64,000 nucleotides of DNA from Myoxocephalus aenaeus (GCA_038501785.1 JBAMJR010000154.1:7927001-7991000), one strand, 5' to 3'; positions 16,481 through 44,238 are shown, numbered from the stretch's first letter. Program-made: numbers and translations. Notes: generated by a model from the sequence alone, not told the origin.

Positions 16481-17039
16481 GTTTGTTGATGGGAGTGAAT
16501 GTAAAGTGGCAGAGCAAGGCTTGTTTGTCTATAATACTGTATATTATTGAAGCCATAACCACACAATGCACCACAGATTCGGAGAGAAGCTCACATCTGC
16601 CCCCAGCTCACTAACTACCGCTCTGGCTGTCGCAGTGATGTAGCCGAGCACAGCAGCAGCAGCGGCGGAGACCTTGAGGGTTTTTTTTCTGTGCTGCTAA
16701 TGAATTCACTCATAATACTGTCACGTTGGTTCGCCACAAGATGTCCTTTTTTCTCACTGCTTCGCACGCTAAACGGGAAGACATTAACGGGAAACAAATA
16801 GTCAGCGGAAGTGTCTTCAGCATCACCCATTCATGACTCTGCTGAACCATAACTCCCGCCTGATTGTGAGGCCTGACGTTGGAGGTCTTATCACTTATTA
16901 AAACCAAACACGTGGCACTTTCCCTCTTGATATCGGCGAAGGATATAGAACTCCTTGTGCCGGATCAGTTTTTGGAGTGTTTTATTGCCGGACGTTTTTT
17001 CTTAAGCCGTTAAAACGTTTCCAGAATGAGGCTCTTTAA

Positions 17040-17760
17040 AAGAAGCTGCAGGTGTCTAGGAAGCGTTAGCTCAAGCCGCCGTGTGCTCGTCCCAGCTTAA
17101 ACTCCGCACCAGCCCTGGCGAGTCCCCGGTGCCAAGCGGCTCTCGGATGGCACCTCCCCATCGACTGCCCTGCTACAAATCAATTCTGCCGGGCTACCGC
17201 GAGGGGAGAGGTACCACAGAGAGGAGGGGGGGGGGGGGTTAGAAAACGGAGGAGACGGATTGAGGAGCAAAATGAAAGGGATGGAAATAGATAGATAGGG
17301 AGGGGAAGGAAAGAGCAAAGGGAGGGAGGATGATTAACGCCGAACCAGGACGAGGACAGCTGCAGCCAAGACGACAGAGAGACGGAAAAAAAGATTTTTT
17401 TTGGAGACACGCAAGGACAGAAGGGAGCAAGTGGCCCACCCGCAGGGGACGGAAATGGACAGGAGGACAGTAGAAAAAGAAAGGTTAAAAAGGAGGAAGG
17501 AGGCAGGGGGGAGGAATGGAGAGAGAGGGAGACAGAGAGAGAGAGAGAGGAAGCATCCCAGTAGGGGTTTCCGCAGGGTGAACTCAGTCAGAGTGCGAGG
17601 CGCGGTGCCGAGCCGAGCAGAGCTGCGGTAGCTCTTGAATTATTAAAAAGGCAATATTTCGCAGCAAACGGCCGCGGCCATGTCGGACGTGTGTGCCGAG
17701 GGGAAAGGACGGGTTCACGCCTCGCAGTGTTTACATGTGCGTTGTGGGATTGGACGCCAC
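17040..17760 (+). promoter_or_regulatory. GC/CpG-richer, purine-rich block; possible promoter or enhancer
   Basis: A stretch with many CG dinucleotides and a G13 run at 17226-17238, then a long GGA/AGG purine-rich segment. It ends with GCCGCGGCC directly before an ATG at 17680. The open frame from this ATG (MSDVCAEGKGRVH...) resembles nothing I know. It might be an internal promoter of tmem163 or a conserved element; this is inference. Confidence 0.25.
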
Positions 17761-17873
17761 GTAGTTTGTGCCTTTTGCTTAATGGTCTTATTTTTAATTT
17801 GTTATATTGTGTGCGGTTGTTGCCTTTGCCAGCTTGTTTTTCTGTGTTTCTCTCCCTTTGTGTGTGTGTGTGG

Positions 17874-17904
<31 letters not shown>

Positions 17905-18589
17905 GTCATCAGATGGAGTTTATGCCCATTTAGAGCCACTAATTAATGAGGAAGCAGCGTCCTGAGGGCCTTTGTTTTAACTCGCTGCCCCAGTAGAGGG
18001 CAACCAGCAATTTAAGACACACACACATACAGAAAGACACGCACACGCATGCATTTGGTAATGGGTTCAGACAAATTCTCCCCATTTACACTTGTCCTTC
18101 CACCATGGCTCCTAGAAATATTACATTTGAACATGCTGGAAATGTTTTCCTAATTACGCTGTGGTGTAAAATGTAATCTCTACCTGGGTGAGGCTCAGAG
18201 GCAATGCTTTTTTCTTTTAACGAATGAAGGAAAAAAGGGAGCACAACATTTATGAATTGCAGAGTCACAGTATTCAATGAGGGCGTTCAAAGCAGGACTC
18301 TAACACCAGAGTGTGGGGGTTTGCATCCTGGCTTTTTCAATTATGACTTCCCCGGATATGGTACAACATCTGACATTCACATAAATATTAATAATACAAA
18401 ATTGCAGACAAATCAGAAACGTGTGTGGATAAAATATGACAGCTGAATGAACAGTATGGACTTAATTCTCAAGGATATTTTAACCGGCAACCAGCTCAGC
18501 TGCTAAAGTCCACAAACGGTCAAACACACAGCCGGACTGATCATGGCTGACTGTAGTGTTTTATTCACTTCTTCAGCAAGTTACTTAAA

Positions 18590-18670
18590 AGCAGTCAGCA
18601 CAGGACACAAGCAGCCGGTCTCCTGGGTGAAAGTCCTGTATTTGTTTGACCCATCCAACCCGACCATGTC
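18590..18670 (+). repeat. Dispersed repeat, second copy
   Basis: Shares CTGGGTGAAAGTCCTGT and TTGTTTGACC with 4795-4835. An unclassified interspersed repeat. Confidence 0.55.
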
Positions 18671-20589
18671 GCTCTTTAAACAACGTCACTAGAGATGACA
18701 CTGATACGATATTGGATGCAATTTGGACGCAAAAAGAACTCTAATATTGCAGAGCAATACATCTAAGCTTGCACAAACCACCCATGTATCTGTGTATAAT
18801 ATAAAATCTGATATTTTGGCAGAATATCAATGAAATACCTTGTCTGGGAACATTTTACTGATAGCTAATTGGCCAGATACGTTAATAACAAACATTTTAT
18901 CATTATTTTTGATGAAAATTAAAGTGTAATCCGACCAGATTATGTTCCCTTCCAATTATATGTTCTTGCAAATTAGTTCTTTAAAGACATTCTAGGAGAC
19001 AGGTTTGTCACAATACATTTATTTAGCCGATGCTTTTATCTAAAACAATTATTTGCATCGAGGTGATCACGTTATATTGTTTTCATATTGAATATCAACA
19101 CTTTTAAAGCTGCATCGGGTCACCTTGTCACATGTTCGGGCCAGACATGGCAGAGAAATTGGGATTTTTTTCCTCCGCAAGATTTCAAGTCTTGTACCGC
19201 CTCAGCGTCTGGATCTGCACCAATGGGATGTTCTGTTCCGTTCCAACCGAATCTCTCGGCCCCGACAGGTGTATTTGCATAAATATCTTATTTATGCTTT
19301 AATGATGCATAATTTCCCTCTCACTGAGCCTCTTCCCTTCTCTGTCCAGCTCTCCTCCTCCTCCTCCTTTCTCAAGCCTTTTCCTTACCATCACCATCCC
19401 ACCCTGACACTGTGCAAACATCCACTCCTCCATCACCCCTGTGTAGCGCGAAAATATAATGAACTGCTTTTGAACCACACCGCTATTCTTCAAACACTTT
19501 GAATCCCTCGCCCTCATCTCGGCACCATTAGGTGGTTTTTCTCAACTTCATTAAATTGTGTCTGTTGGGAGAATTTCAGCACTAACGCAGATGACTTGTC
19601 CTGGATTGGAAGCTCAGCGTGAGAGCGGCTCCTTTCTTTCTCTCACTTTATTCATCTCACGTCTGTTTTCCTGCCTCCCGCGTGTCTCCCTCTCTGTCCG
19701 TCGGTCCATCTGCTCCTCGGCCTGCCTCTGTCTTCATCGCTCTCCTCCTCCTCCTCCTCCTCAGTCCCAGCCTCCCAGATTATTATTTCGCTCCTTGTGA
19801 TGTAATTGAATTCCGCATCCCTGAATTGAGCTTTTTGCCCTTGAGGAACAGAGAGGAGGTCGTAATTACATTTCTGTTTGGCTGCAAATGATTCTGCTAA
19901 TTCGATGTGGGACAACAGCAAGGGTGGTGTTGATGGGCGATTGAATGAGAGGCAGACAGTGTAGACATGTTTTGTCTGGACCTACTGTACCTGTCAGCAG
20001 ACAAAGACATAAGCATGACCTCAGTTTGTCAGTGTGAGTTTTGGCAGATGGCAGATTTAACACATTTATAGTTGACAGTTTTGGTTTCTTTCATATTAGA
20101 GTTAGAGCAGTTGTAGTCTTTGAACAATGTAAATATTGTAGCTGTCTTAGTTGCAAATAGTTTAGTTTAAGAGACTTAATCAGTGCAGTGGTTGGGTTAG
20201 TTTTTCTTTTTGGTGTACATGGTTTACTGTTAATGCAAATGTAGCACCTCATCCCCCTCTTTCTCTAACATGGCCTGAAGCGGTACCATAATGACCTCTT
20301 CTCTTGCTATTGTGTCTGCCATATTGGCCTGTAAGTCAAAACTGAAGCCCATGTGATAAGAATAGGGATGTCAGTCAGTTGGTCCACCACTTCAGGCTGC
20401 TTTTGCTACTCCATTCGTAGCAAAAGCTTTGAAAAATAATTTGCCATAAATCATAGAAATGTCGTTATCCATGTAGTCATGGACGAGGAAGTACAAAGAC
20501 AGCAAAAGCAAACACGGGGTTGGCTGGCAGGCGGGAAAGAGGAGACGGGAGGGGAAACAAGAAGTCAACATTGGTGTTTTAGTCACGTA
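18671..20589. other. Intronic sequence, no gene recognised
   Basis: No coding similarity. 19800-19920 is non-repetitive with homeobox-like TAATT motifs and looks like a possible conserved noncoding stretch, but that cannot be tested here. Confidence 0.4.
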
Positions 20590-20815
20590 ACTTGCGTTCT
20601 TCAGTAAAGGCACTTCTGTGGTTATTTCAAACCAAACAAAGATCTTTTCCTCAACCTAACCAAGTAGTTAAAAAGGAAGTTCAATTTGGAAAAAAAACTT
20701 ATGAATGTAACAAGCAGAAATTGACATGTTGCTGGGTTTCATGGGAAAACACACGAAAGATAAGGAGTAACTTTTCATAAGATCCCATACGACCTGTTGT
20801 ATGAGGATACGTTGA
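20590..20815 (+). repeat. Interspersed repeat, paired with an inverted copy at 35200-35310
   Basis: The segments CATGGGAAAACACACGA, AGTAACTTTTCATAAG and TTGTATGAGGATACGTTGA reappear as the reverse complement near 35210-35300 with moderate divergence. Confidence 0.65.
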
Positions 20816-23333
20816 CCACTTTAGTTCAGACGGAGCCAAACAAATTACACTTTGTACAGATTTTCATGGTCTCCAAAGGATGAACTACTGACCTGATCCT
20901 CTAATATTTGATGAGGTTTTCACAGTTTGGTTATCTTTCGTGAAATGCCGCAAAACGACTGTGTGATGATTTATCACCACCATTCATACGTTGTGTCTTC
21001 TGCTAACTAGCAATTAGCTAGCATCACGAAGACGGCGGGCTGATGTTAGCATTTAGCTCAAAACACCGCTGTTCCTGAGGAGGCTACAGCCTCATAGAGC
21101 TGCTAGCATGACTGTAGAGGAGAGGGTATCCTCAAAATACCATTTCACCTTTTATATTTATTTATTTATTACTTTAAAAACCCGACTTGATGTGCATTAG
21201 GCAGAAACTGAGGGAAACAAATGAAAAATGAGCCACTTATGGGGCATTATTCGAATGAACTTTAGCAGAGCACCCATACAGAAAAGCTGTTGAGCTTTCA
21301 AACATATGTGTTTAGTATGTGAGTATAATACGTTTTGGATGATATACAGTACGTCATCTACTTTATGTCAAATGTATGGCGTATACATATTCACATCGTC
21401 TCCAGCAGAGGACAGAAAAACCTGGAAAACTCTTCACACAAAATGTGAAAAATGCTCCCACAACAGTTCATAGTCTGGCCTGGAATTAACGTCCGATCAG
21501 ATGCCGCCTCCTCCGTCTTCCGCTCGTCGTCAATGAAGTGAAGACGATGAGAGAGACGGAGAGGGAGCGGGCGAGCGAGCATGGGTGTTAGCGTTGGCAC
21601 GAGCCCCGGTTTCTTACATAACTCACTGACAATTAGGGTTTTACCGCTGCCAAGTCTCGAGCCCGGCTATGGATGTGCAGGTATTGGCAGGACATCTGAG
21701 TGAACTATGGGGAGCAGAGAACAGAGTGGAGCAGAATAATAATTCCTAGAAATAAAAGCCAGAGACTGGCTTTGTGTTTGACTGCCATAAACTGGTGTAA
21801 TCCATTTATACGGTTGAGGATTAGTGTTTTCTTGTTATAGATAAACACAATACAGACGCACACTCACGGTACACACTGTCTTTTTTTCCTTTCTTGCTCC
21901 TCCAACCTGTCTCATTTACTCCTCTACTCCTCTACTCCTCCTTGATCATCACACCCACTTCTTTCTTCCTCTCCTTCTTCGCTTCTTCTTCCGTCGGCCC
22001 TCTTCTCTTTCCTCCCTCCGCTGTTCCGTCTTCACCTCCTCCTCTCCCTTCCTCTATGGTTTCCCCAGTCTTGTTAGCAGTGGTTGCGCACGCTTGCCTC
22101 CCTGATTAACCAACAAGCCGAAGGATGTTGCGCCGAGTATTGTGTCTGCTCTCCCCGAGAGAGAGAGGCATCGATTCGCCGGCAGGCGGTAACCACACAC
22201 AGACGGCTGGCACATCGAAATGAGCTCTGAGAGCGGAAACTGGAAAAAAATAATGGCTGCCGGCGGAAGAAAAACCCACTATTTTCAAATTAGTAGCAGA
22301 TATGGAATCGAGAGAAGAACACAGTGTTTTTGGCCCAACGGCCACATGCACAAAGACGCCCCTGGTGTTTTTAAGTCACGGCACGTTTAAACAGGAGCAG
22401 GCAGGGGGGATGGGCTCAAGGTGATGAGGCTGGTGATGAAGCTGAGTGGTCTTAAATGTTTCCCTGATGACTCTCTAGACATATGACACAGACACGGAGA
22501 GAGGACATCTGTGCTTCCTCAAGTGTTGATTAACATTCCGGCTGACTCACCGCATCGCTTTTGAAGACAGAGGGTCAGATGAACGATTTATTACACAATG
22601 ACAAATTCAGAGGAAACATTCAGACTCACATGGACGCATTTTTCCCCGGAGAAACAGTCAGCTTTTTTTGTAGCTTGTTTATTCTATCTTCTTTGCCCTT
22701 CTAGAGGAAATAATTAGTCGCTTTATCAGGCTAGCCCTAATTGCAGAAAATAATTGTATGTTGCTGGAAAGTCTTTTGGGACAAAACAATACTTTTTGAC
22801 AAATGCTGGAGTTGGCGTGGCTCGGGATCCTTTTCTGAATAATGCAACAGTTTCCACTAAGGCATATTTAAATGTGGAACAAATCACTATATCTGATCAC
22901 TACAGCACATTTCCTAGTAATGGGGAGTCCGTGTGATACCAGGATCCACTCGTAAATCACACAGAAGTATGAGAAAAGGTTACACATGGCCTTGACGTTG
23001 CAAAAGGATGACACGCTTTTTCCCTGCTACCGGGCACGCTGTAGTCACAAGTTTACAGCACATGGACATTTTGTAAGCCGTAGCGAGGAGGGAATTTCTC
23101 TCTTTAAAAGAGTATAAATGTTCTGCTAACTCAGCAGTAGGAGCCCAACGAGCCCGACACTCAGTGTGTCGATGAGGCATAACTTGGGAGGTGTTTGTGT
23201 TCTTGAGGATGTGCATTATGCTGGATGAAAAACCACAAATCTATATCGGCTAAACCCATGACGTTATGGGTCAGTGCTTCTCAGGCAGCGGGGTCCAGCC
23301 CTCAAGTCAGAGGCTCTCTTGGAATGTAGACGG

Positions 23334-23395
<62 letters not shown>

Positions 23396-24074
23396 CACAG
23401 GCTTTTAGATCAATTATAATAAAGGGCACGACCCACCACATCACTGGATGTATAAGTGCAGACAGGTTTGAAGAAAGAAGGGAGAAAACGAGTCGCTCTT
23501 TAGTTCACTTTACCTTTAGTACCTTGTTTGTGTGTGTGGGTGTGTGTTGTCTTTCTGAATGAGTCAATACATGTCATCTGCCTCGGAGGAGGGTGAGTTT
23601 GCCCTATCGGTTCCCCAGAGCAGCACGAGAAGAGCCTTTTTTTTTTATATATGCCAGACTTGATGACCCACAATATTCAGAAGTCAAGCTCTGTAGTCTT
23701 CCATTTGTCACTTAGATTCCAGCTTTACATGCACACTCAGAGACGTGGCACCCAGACAGGTCGCTCAACAGGAGACGCATCGTGAAAATCATATTTGGTT
23801 TTAGAATATCTTTTAAAATGTGCTCCTCACATCATTAAATCCTAAATGTCGCACTGTATGACTTCTGGTCTGGACCCGTGACCTCCATCGGCTTATGGAC
23901 ATATCTCCAATCATGTCAGAGATATTTTTGAAAAGAGGATATCTCTATTGCCTGTATTCTTATTAAGATTATTCATTCTTCATGTGAATAAAACATGGCT
24001 TTAGAGCTTGGAACGGATAACTGGTACCGTTGTTACAATTGTTCAACTTTCACAGCACGACAGCTGCAGGTTAG
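20816..24074. other. Intronic sequence, no gene recognised
   Basis: Holds a CA repeat at 23334-23394 and CTC-rich stretches near 21920-22060. Non-repetitive stretches at 22105-22350 and 22620-22760 are rich in TAATT/CAAAT motifs. No coding similarity found. Confidence 0.4.
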
Positions 24075-24345
24075 TCATCAACTTAATTGGTTCTCTATTG
24101 ACAGAAAAATAACTGTCAACTTTTTTTATAATCTATTAATTAGTCATTTCAGATGCAAAAATGTCAGAAAGTAGTTTTTCTGCCGCTCAGTGACAAATAT
24201 TCCCATCTTTTCTTTGTTTTATATCATGCCAAACTGAATATCTTTCTGTTTGGACCTTTTTCTAAAATTTCTGATTTATTGATTGATCTAGAAAATATTG
24301 GGCAGATGAATCGACAATGAAAATAATCGTTAGTTGCAGCCGTGC
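24075..24345 (-). repeat. Ancient teleost interspersed repeat
   Basis: The end GAATCGACAATGAAAATAAT followed by CGTTAGTTGCAGCC is a signature of a very abundant fish repeat. The class is not certain. Confidence 0.55.
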
Positions 24346-24596
24346 ACAGCTCTGACATCTGTCGCAAGTTATCAGACTTCTTCGGGGAGATAAGTCCAAT
24401 GAATTGAAAGGATGTAAACCACAAACAAGTGGAGATTCTCTACAGCCTCACTGTGTGCATTCACGGTATTGAAAGACATAATTGATCCTTTTATTAGCCT
24501 GTAATCAGTCCGATCAGTTATTTGATGCCGCTCAGAGCGGCTCCGTCTTCGGACTCTCCAGATGGGTCGGAGGGCCTGCTGGAGCTCCGGGAGTCA

Positions 24597-24675
<79 letters not shown>

Positions 24676-24695
24676 GGGAGTGTGTACGTGTGAGA

Positions 24696-24731
<36 letters not shown>

Positions 24732-25014
24732 CTCTGGGTGACAGTCTCCAAGACCGAGCGAGACAGAGGGGCAGCATATGTGAGTGTGTGCGTGGGGCAG
24801 TCATGTGTTACATTAGATGTGTTGCAGCCTGACTCGTACCATCTGCCTGGTATCAGGGACCGACCTGGGACTGCCCTCTCCTCTTTACTCCATGGTTTCA
24901 TCTTCTCTCCATGGTTTCTTGTGTCCCTTTACAATGCAACCGCTCACACTGAAGCTGCTCTTTCTGTCACATCAGTGGTACTGTAAGCATCAAACAAAAG
25001 GAAAAGTTAGGAGC

Positions 25015-25059
<45 letters not shown>

Positions 25060-25374
25060 CTCGCTTTCTGCGAGGCGGAGAGCTCCGGCGAGAGTGAATA
25101 AAAGACAAAGGCCAACGCTCAAAGAGACTGTGAGAGGGGGAGGAAGGGTAAGGAAGGAGGACAGAAGGAGATATGTGTCAAAGGAAATCAGAATCTGAGA
25201 GTCTCAGGGAAGAAGAGAGGCGACAAAGACAAAGAATGGAGAGGGGAGGAAGATGAAAAGCTCTGTGGTTCTAACCAAGTCCCAGCTTGGCCTCAAATCT
25301 CCTGTTACCATGGTGATTTAACTGCCGATGTGCTGTCCCCACGAGACTGTCCTGGAAACACAGGGAGGTGTAGA

Positions 25375-25425
<51 letters not shown>

Positions 25426-26468
25426 ACAACAAGGACAGACAGAAGGGTAAACAAATAAAAAAAGAGGCATAGGTGTGCTAGACAAGAAGTGCAATGAATG
25501 TGCAATACCCTCTTTCCTATTCAGGAAACAGTTGTGCATCCAGACAGTTTTAAATGGAGCCTTCAAACAGTTCAAATGTGGCAGGTGTATTTCCCCTCAG
25601 CTCTGTAGAGTGATTTAAAGTCTTTCAGCTCATTGTTTTGGTGATACGCACCTGGCTTTCAACAAAACAAAACCTCTGATGAACTCATTGTAGCACCGAA
25701 CAGCAGAGGAACACGGTTGGCCGCTAACGGGCCGCTAACGGGCAGCTAACGGGCAGCTAACGGGCTAACAGAGTGGAGCGTTTAGCTGCGAAGAAATGGA
25801 GTCGGTGGGGATCAAACTAGAGCTAAACAGCAAATAGAAACTAGTGTTTCCTGTTCGTACCTGTTGGATATGCAAATAAGCGACTGTCTGCTGACACGTT
25901 ACCATCAGCGTGAGACGGTAATACGTCGATGGTACGTTTACTGGGTGGTTTTCTGCCTCCAAGTAGTCAAAAATAAATGCATGCTGATTTAAATGATTGT
26001 AAATGTCATGTAAGAAAAACAATCTTATGTGGTGTACTAATGAACTAATCGTTTTCTAATGTATTAGTTGTTTGAATGAGCAAGGGATTCTCGTTGTATT
26101 TTACCTGCAAAATATCTCACCAATCGTCTTTTATGGATTATTAACTGTTTAGTAACTAATTTAGAATACCTTGAGAGTACTACTTTCTCAGCATATAGCT
26201 GTACATAAGGTGAACTGGCAATATTCATTATTAGAAGAACAGATCACACATTAGACAGACGTACACCTTAAAATATATATGCCCTGTTTAGTATACACAA
26301 TGGTACTGGTGTTCATTACTATCCATCATAATGGAGTAATAAACACGTATTATCCCGTAATGTTTCATCATGTAATAGTTTTTATTTTGCATAATTGACT
26401 TGGGTTTTTCGGCTCAAAAGACGCATCAAACTGACTACTGGAATTAAACTAATCAATCGATCCTAACT
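24346..26468. other. Intronic sequence with clustered microsatellites
   Basis: Microsatellites: GT at 24598-24672, GA at 24697-24727, TA at 25019-25053 and GA at 25376-25424. A minisatellite of 11-bp units (GGCAGCTAACG type) lies at 25719-25769. No gene seen. Confidence 0.5.

Positions 26469-26530
<62 letters not shown>
26469..26530 (+). repeat. (CT)n microsatellite at a tmem163 splice acceptor
   Basis: About 30 CT units ending five bases before the acceptor AG of the exon at 26536. Confidence 0.97.
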
Positions 26531-26532
<2 letters not shown>

Positions 26533-26535
26533 CAG

Positions 26536-39862
<13,327 letters not shown>

Positions 39863-40076
39863 GAGTGTGTGTTGACCGGACGAGCACGTCCACACACACA
39901 CACACACACCTGGCTGCCTCCTGCCCTCCTGTCTCCTGCCTCCTGCCTCCTGCCTCCTACGTCCTGCCCTACGCCCTCTTCTCTCTGTCTTTCATACACA
40001 CTTTGATACACATCTCACCTGTACATGCAGCTCATACAGAATCGACAAAACCAGGTTCCCATACACACAAATATAT

Positions 40077-40128
<52 letters not shown>

Positions 40129-41285
40129 TGCACTATACATAGCGCAATCCCACATTCAGACATGACACACATGCATGCACGCACAAACACGGATGTCGGC
40201 GAGACTTTGAGGGAAAAGGACGCGATTGAAGACCCCATCCTGGGGAGAAGACACTTTTTTTTATTTTATTTTCTGCTCTCTTTTGTTCGTGATACCACCA
40301 GTTTCGATATCAAAAGCAAGAATAAGGAAAAAGCAAGAGAGCTGAGTCTCACAGCTTTGGGTTTGTTCGACTGGAACGGAGATGCAATAGTTGCTGCTTC
40401 AATGACACCATTTATTCACGTTGTCGCAGTTTTCCACACTGTGAGAGACTACAGTATATATTTGTCCTCATGGTGGAAATAATGGGGAGCAAAATCCCAA
40501 ATGATCAAATGGTGATTATACTTCAATGAGGCCTACAGAAAATACTCACCCCATGTGATTTTCTTGAGAAAACTTAATAATGAGCTCTTTACGGATTTCT
40601 TTGTCTATTGTCTCTTAATTAAGAACATATACAGTATATTACAAGATGAGCTGAGGGCTCCTCACTCATTTTATTTATTTCAATTGTATTCTATTTCTAG
40701 TTATTGTTAAGTACAGGCTTCCTAAATCAGACAGAAAGTTCCTGTCAAAACCCCGCCAGCCTCCTTTCTTTGAAGCGGCCGCCGTACATCCTAATTCTGT
40801 CGCTGAGAGAGGAGGAGAGACCGAGGAAAGTGGTCAAGCATCGGCAAAACGCGGTGACATCAGCCTTCATTTAGAAACCCGTCGACTAAGAGCACACAGC
40901 AGTAAAGAGCACAGGAGACGTTATGGACAAACATTTGCCATAGGAAGGCTGTAAAGCTAAAGTGCACACGTCGTATACACACACTGCACTGTGGGTAATG
41001 TATCCGAGCACAAATTAGCCGACTTTCCGTCACCCGCCGGTGTTTGTTACCGACAGTTCAGCACAACAGGTTGTCAATAACTAAGAATTGATTTGAGGGT
41101 ACTTGGTGTGTTTTGACTTTCTGTATCTGACTTTCATCGACATATATTGTGCGTATCCTTTGATTTGTTTTTCACACTCACGTAAATAGGTCAGTGAATT
41201 ACTGAAATCCATTCAGCAGCTCTTCTATCAACCGAAGAACAGTAATAAAATCCAAGTTGTTAAGGGTAAGATGGAATAAAAGGTC
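39863..41285 (+). other. Probable tmem163 3' untranslated region
   Basis: Sequence following the TGA stop. It contains CA runs at 39892-39908 and 40079-40124, several CCTGCCT repeats near 39930, and AATAAA signals at 41244-41249 and 41275-41280 that could end the transcript. A 207-codon open frame across it is built on the CA repeat and is not credible as protein. The 3' end is inferred only from these signals. Confidence 0.45.
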
Positions 41286-43457
41286 TCAATATTTATATAT
41301 TTGTATTTTGTTTGCTGTAACACAAGATGTAAAAGAACTGAACTCTGCAGGAAAGTCTCTGGTACCATTTGCTATTATCCTAATATCACAATTGTCTCTA
41401 TGGAATTTTGTACTGAATCCAGTTTGGCTATTTATTGCTTTGTTACTATTATTTTATTAATGTTTTATTCTTCTTTTTTTTTCTCTCGTGTTGACTGCAA
41501 CGTTTACTGTGGAAAGTGGGATGACAAAAAGTTTAAAACCTAAGAAACAAAGCACAACGACAAAGATAAAGCAGCCAGTGGGAATACATTTCCATTGCAT
41601 AGCATTCGTTCTGCATGTTGCCATCGTCATCATCCATCAGTGTGTGCAACAAACTGAATGTAAATACAAACTACACGGTCTGTAAAAAATGTTTATTTCA
41701 CTGTTCGGGTGCATCGGTAGCAAAAAGTCACAAATATAGTCGTAGTACTTTGTATGGCCGACATATTAGGCTTTTTTTTGGAGTAGGCAGCATATAGTTG
41801 CAGTGCAGGATGATCAATGTTGCATATGGTAAAAAAAAAGAAAATGTTTACTCTATAGCGCTTATACTGTAAATGTTGTTTTACATAGTACTGTAGAATA
41901 TTGGTGAAATGATAAGTCTTACTGTAAATGTTTGCACTGTCAGTGAAAACCTCAGACTGGATGTAGGTGGGATCTGCCAGCGCTGTCACTTATGACAAGG
42001 TGTCAAAAGAAGAAATGATTGACAGGCAAATCATTGTTTTACACGTTGGAACCCAGGTGGCACAAATCCCCGTTGTTTTACTGAACCTTACAAGGGACAC
42101 TACAGATTTAAACAACCAATGAGTCGTGTGGATTCATTAAAATGTAAGCATTGAGTAAACAATTCAATTAGATTCATGAAACAGATTGATGGAATTATCT
42201 GATTCAAAATGTATTGAGATCAAGGAAGCTTAAAATCAATTGACATAAATAATTCATAGGCAACAAAGACACACAAGCAGGTATTGAAAGAGCACGCTAC
42301 CCGTGACCAAACATACTTTTCAGCCTCTAACATGAGGGAAACTGCTCCGACCTGGTTTCTTCCTGTAAATGTGGATCCAGAGTGCTGGTGCGCCCCCTTG
42401 TGGCAGACGGCCGCCCTTACAAGAGATGTAATCAGTATTCAGTGCTCTGGATCCAAGGGAGAGAGTCTAAATGTACCCCCGAGCTGAGGCCAGTTACAAA
42501 GCCCTGGGCGGCGATCCTGGACGCGCCTACATCCACTCCACTCTGTAATTACCAGCTCTCAGTTGGCACACTGGACGAGGTGCAAACTTCTTGATTGTTA
42601 TCTTTCCTTTTCATCGTGTGAAGAATATATAAACGGTCGGCGTGAACCAGCTCACACCGCTACGACTCACCAACAGCACACTGATTTGTAATGTTTTCCC
42701 CTCCGATGCACAGAAGACAATCTCTACAAAGACTTTTACTCGCAAAGCACAGTGTTTACATGCTAACAACCACCACACAGAGGACAGAACAAACTCATCG
42801 TAACTCTTAGTAACAGTGCGCTTAACATGCCATGCTGCTCATATTAACTAGACTGTGTCCTGATGAACTGATTACTATTTTGATCTTGGCAACGGGTCCT
42901 TTCTACCTCTCCTCTTTGCACTTATTTTCATGCAACTTTGTGCACGTTCATGCTTCATGACATTTAGGCCCGGTGCTGCCATGGCCCCCTGACACTCCTT
43001 AGTAACGGCTGATGTAATGGACAGACGCTGCTATGATCAGCAGCATCTACAATGGGATTTTTGTCTTTCTTTCCACCACCAAATGAAATGTTTGAACCCT
43101 CACACCCACTACCACTAGAGGTTTGTGAAACCATCCCCTCGGACCATGCATTTGCACAAGCACGCACTCGTTTGACAGGTGGCGTGATATTTGAATCATT
43201 GTTCCATTGAGCCAGCTCAGAAACATGTCCACCTCTGAACTGTGCCGGACCGTCGACGGCATCCGTCCTCTCTTCCGACATGCGTGTTTCATTCAATTAT
43301 ACTCTAGTACGGATGGGGGGACGTATTATTATTACCGCTTAAACCGTACATTTGACTTCATTTCACAAAATTATGATAGCAATACTACCCACTTCTCTGT
43401 TGCTGGTCAGCTTTGCATGGGCGTGTAAAAACCCTCACAGCTTCAGTGCATTGCAGC

Positions 43458-43490
<33 letters not shown>

Positions 43491-44238
43491 ATACAGTATA
43501 TACAAAACACAACATACTGTACATGGAAAGGTGTAATTGAATTTCCAATAAATCTGACTGTAACAGAATATATAATTTGTCTGTTAGTACAGTAATGACA
43601 TCAGTGGTAACAGATGATGTAAAAACTCTGTTTATTTATGTAAAGTAACTATGAGTATCTCTTTGTCAAAAAGCAAAGTTTTATTGACGAATAAAGTTTT
43701 ATCCTGCTCAATGTTGAGACATGTTTCTTTTGCTTTAGCAAACACACAGTTGTCATGGAAGGTTTGTCAGGTATCGTGTACCAGAGCAGGATGGGAACCA
43801 GCACCAATCCCATCCGTACTGGTACTAAGTCATGGAGTCAGTCTGTATCAGAAATAATCAATACGGCATCACATGTGTCCAATCATATACATTTGTTGTC
43901 AACCTGAACAATCAGCTGATGGTTCTGGAAGGAAAAAGTAAGGAGGATGAATACATAAATATAAAATATACAGTTATCTTCACACTGTTACATAGATGTC
44001 ATCCATACTGTTGTGAAGAAAGTGTTCTTCGTGGACTATTAGTTTGATATATTTTCTTTATTCCATGAATATCAGTCAATAATAACTATATGGAGGAGAA
44101 GTAAATCATTTTAGTGCAAGTATCAGTGTGTGACTGCCTGTTTTACTTGCTTCGCCCTCTCTGCACATTGACATTATAACTTCCTGTTGAAAGGTCAGCC
44201 AAACTGACACAGACACATCATCCAATAAAGCTTCTGTG
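41286..44238. other. Intergenic sequence between tmem163 and mgat5
   Basis: AT-rich with an AC repeat at 43459-43485 and an AATAAA near 43689. Several 60-110 codon frames lack similarity to known proteins. Confidence 0.5.

Noticed and set aside
17680..17946. ATG after GCCGCGGCC as exon 1 of tmem163
   Set aside because: The peptide does not resemble the TMEM163 N-terminus and soon runs into a GT repeat; kept only as a possible regulatory block.
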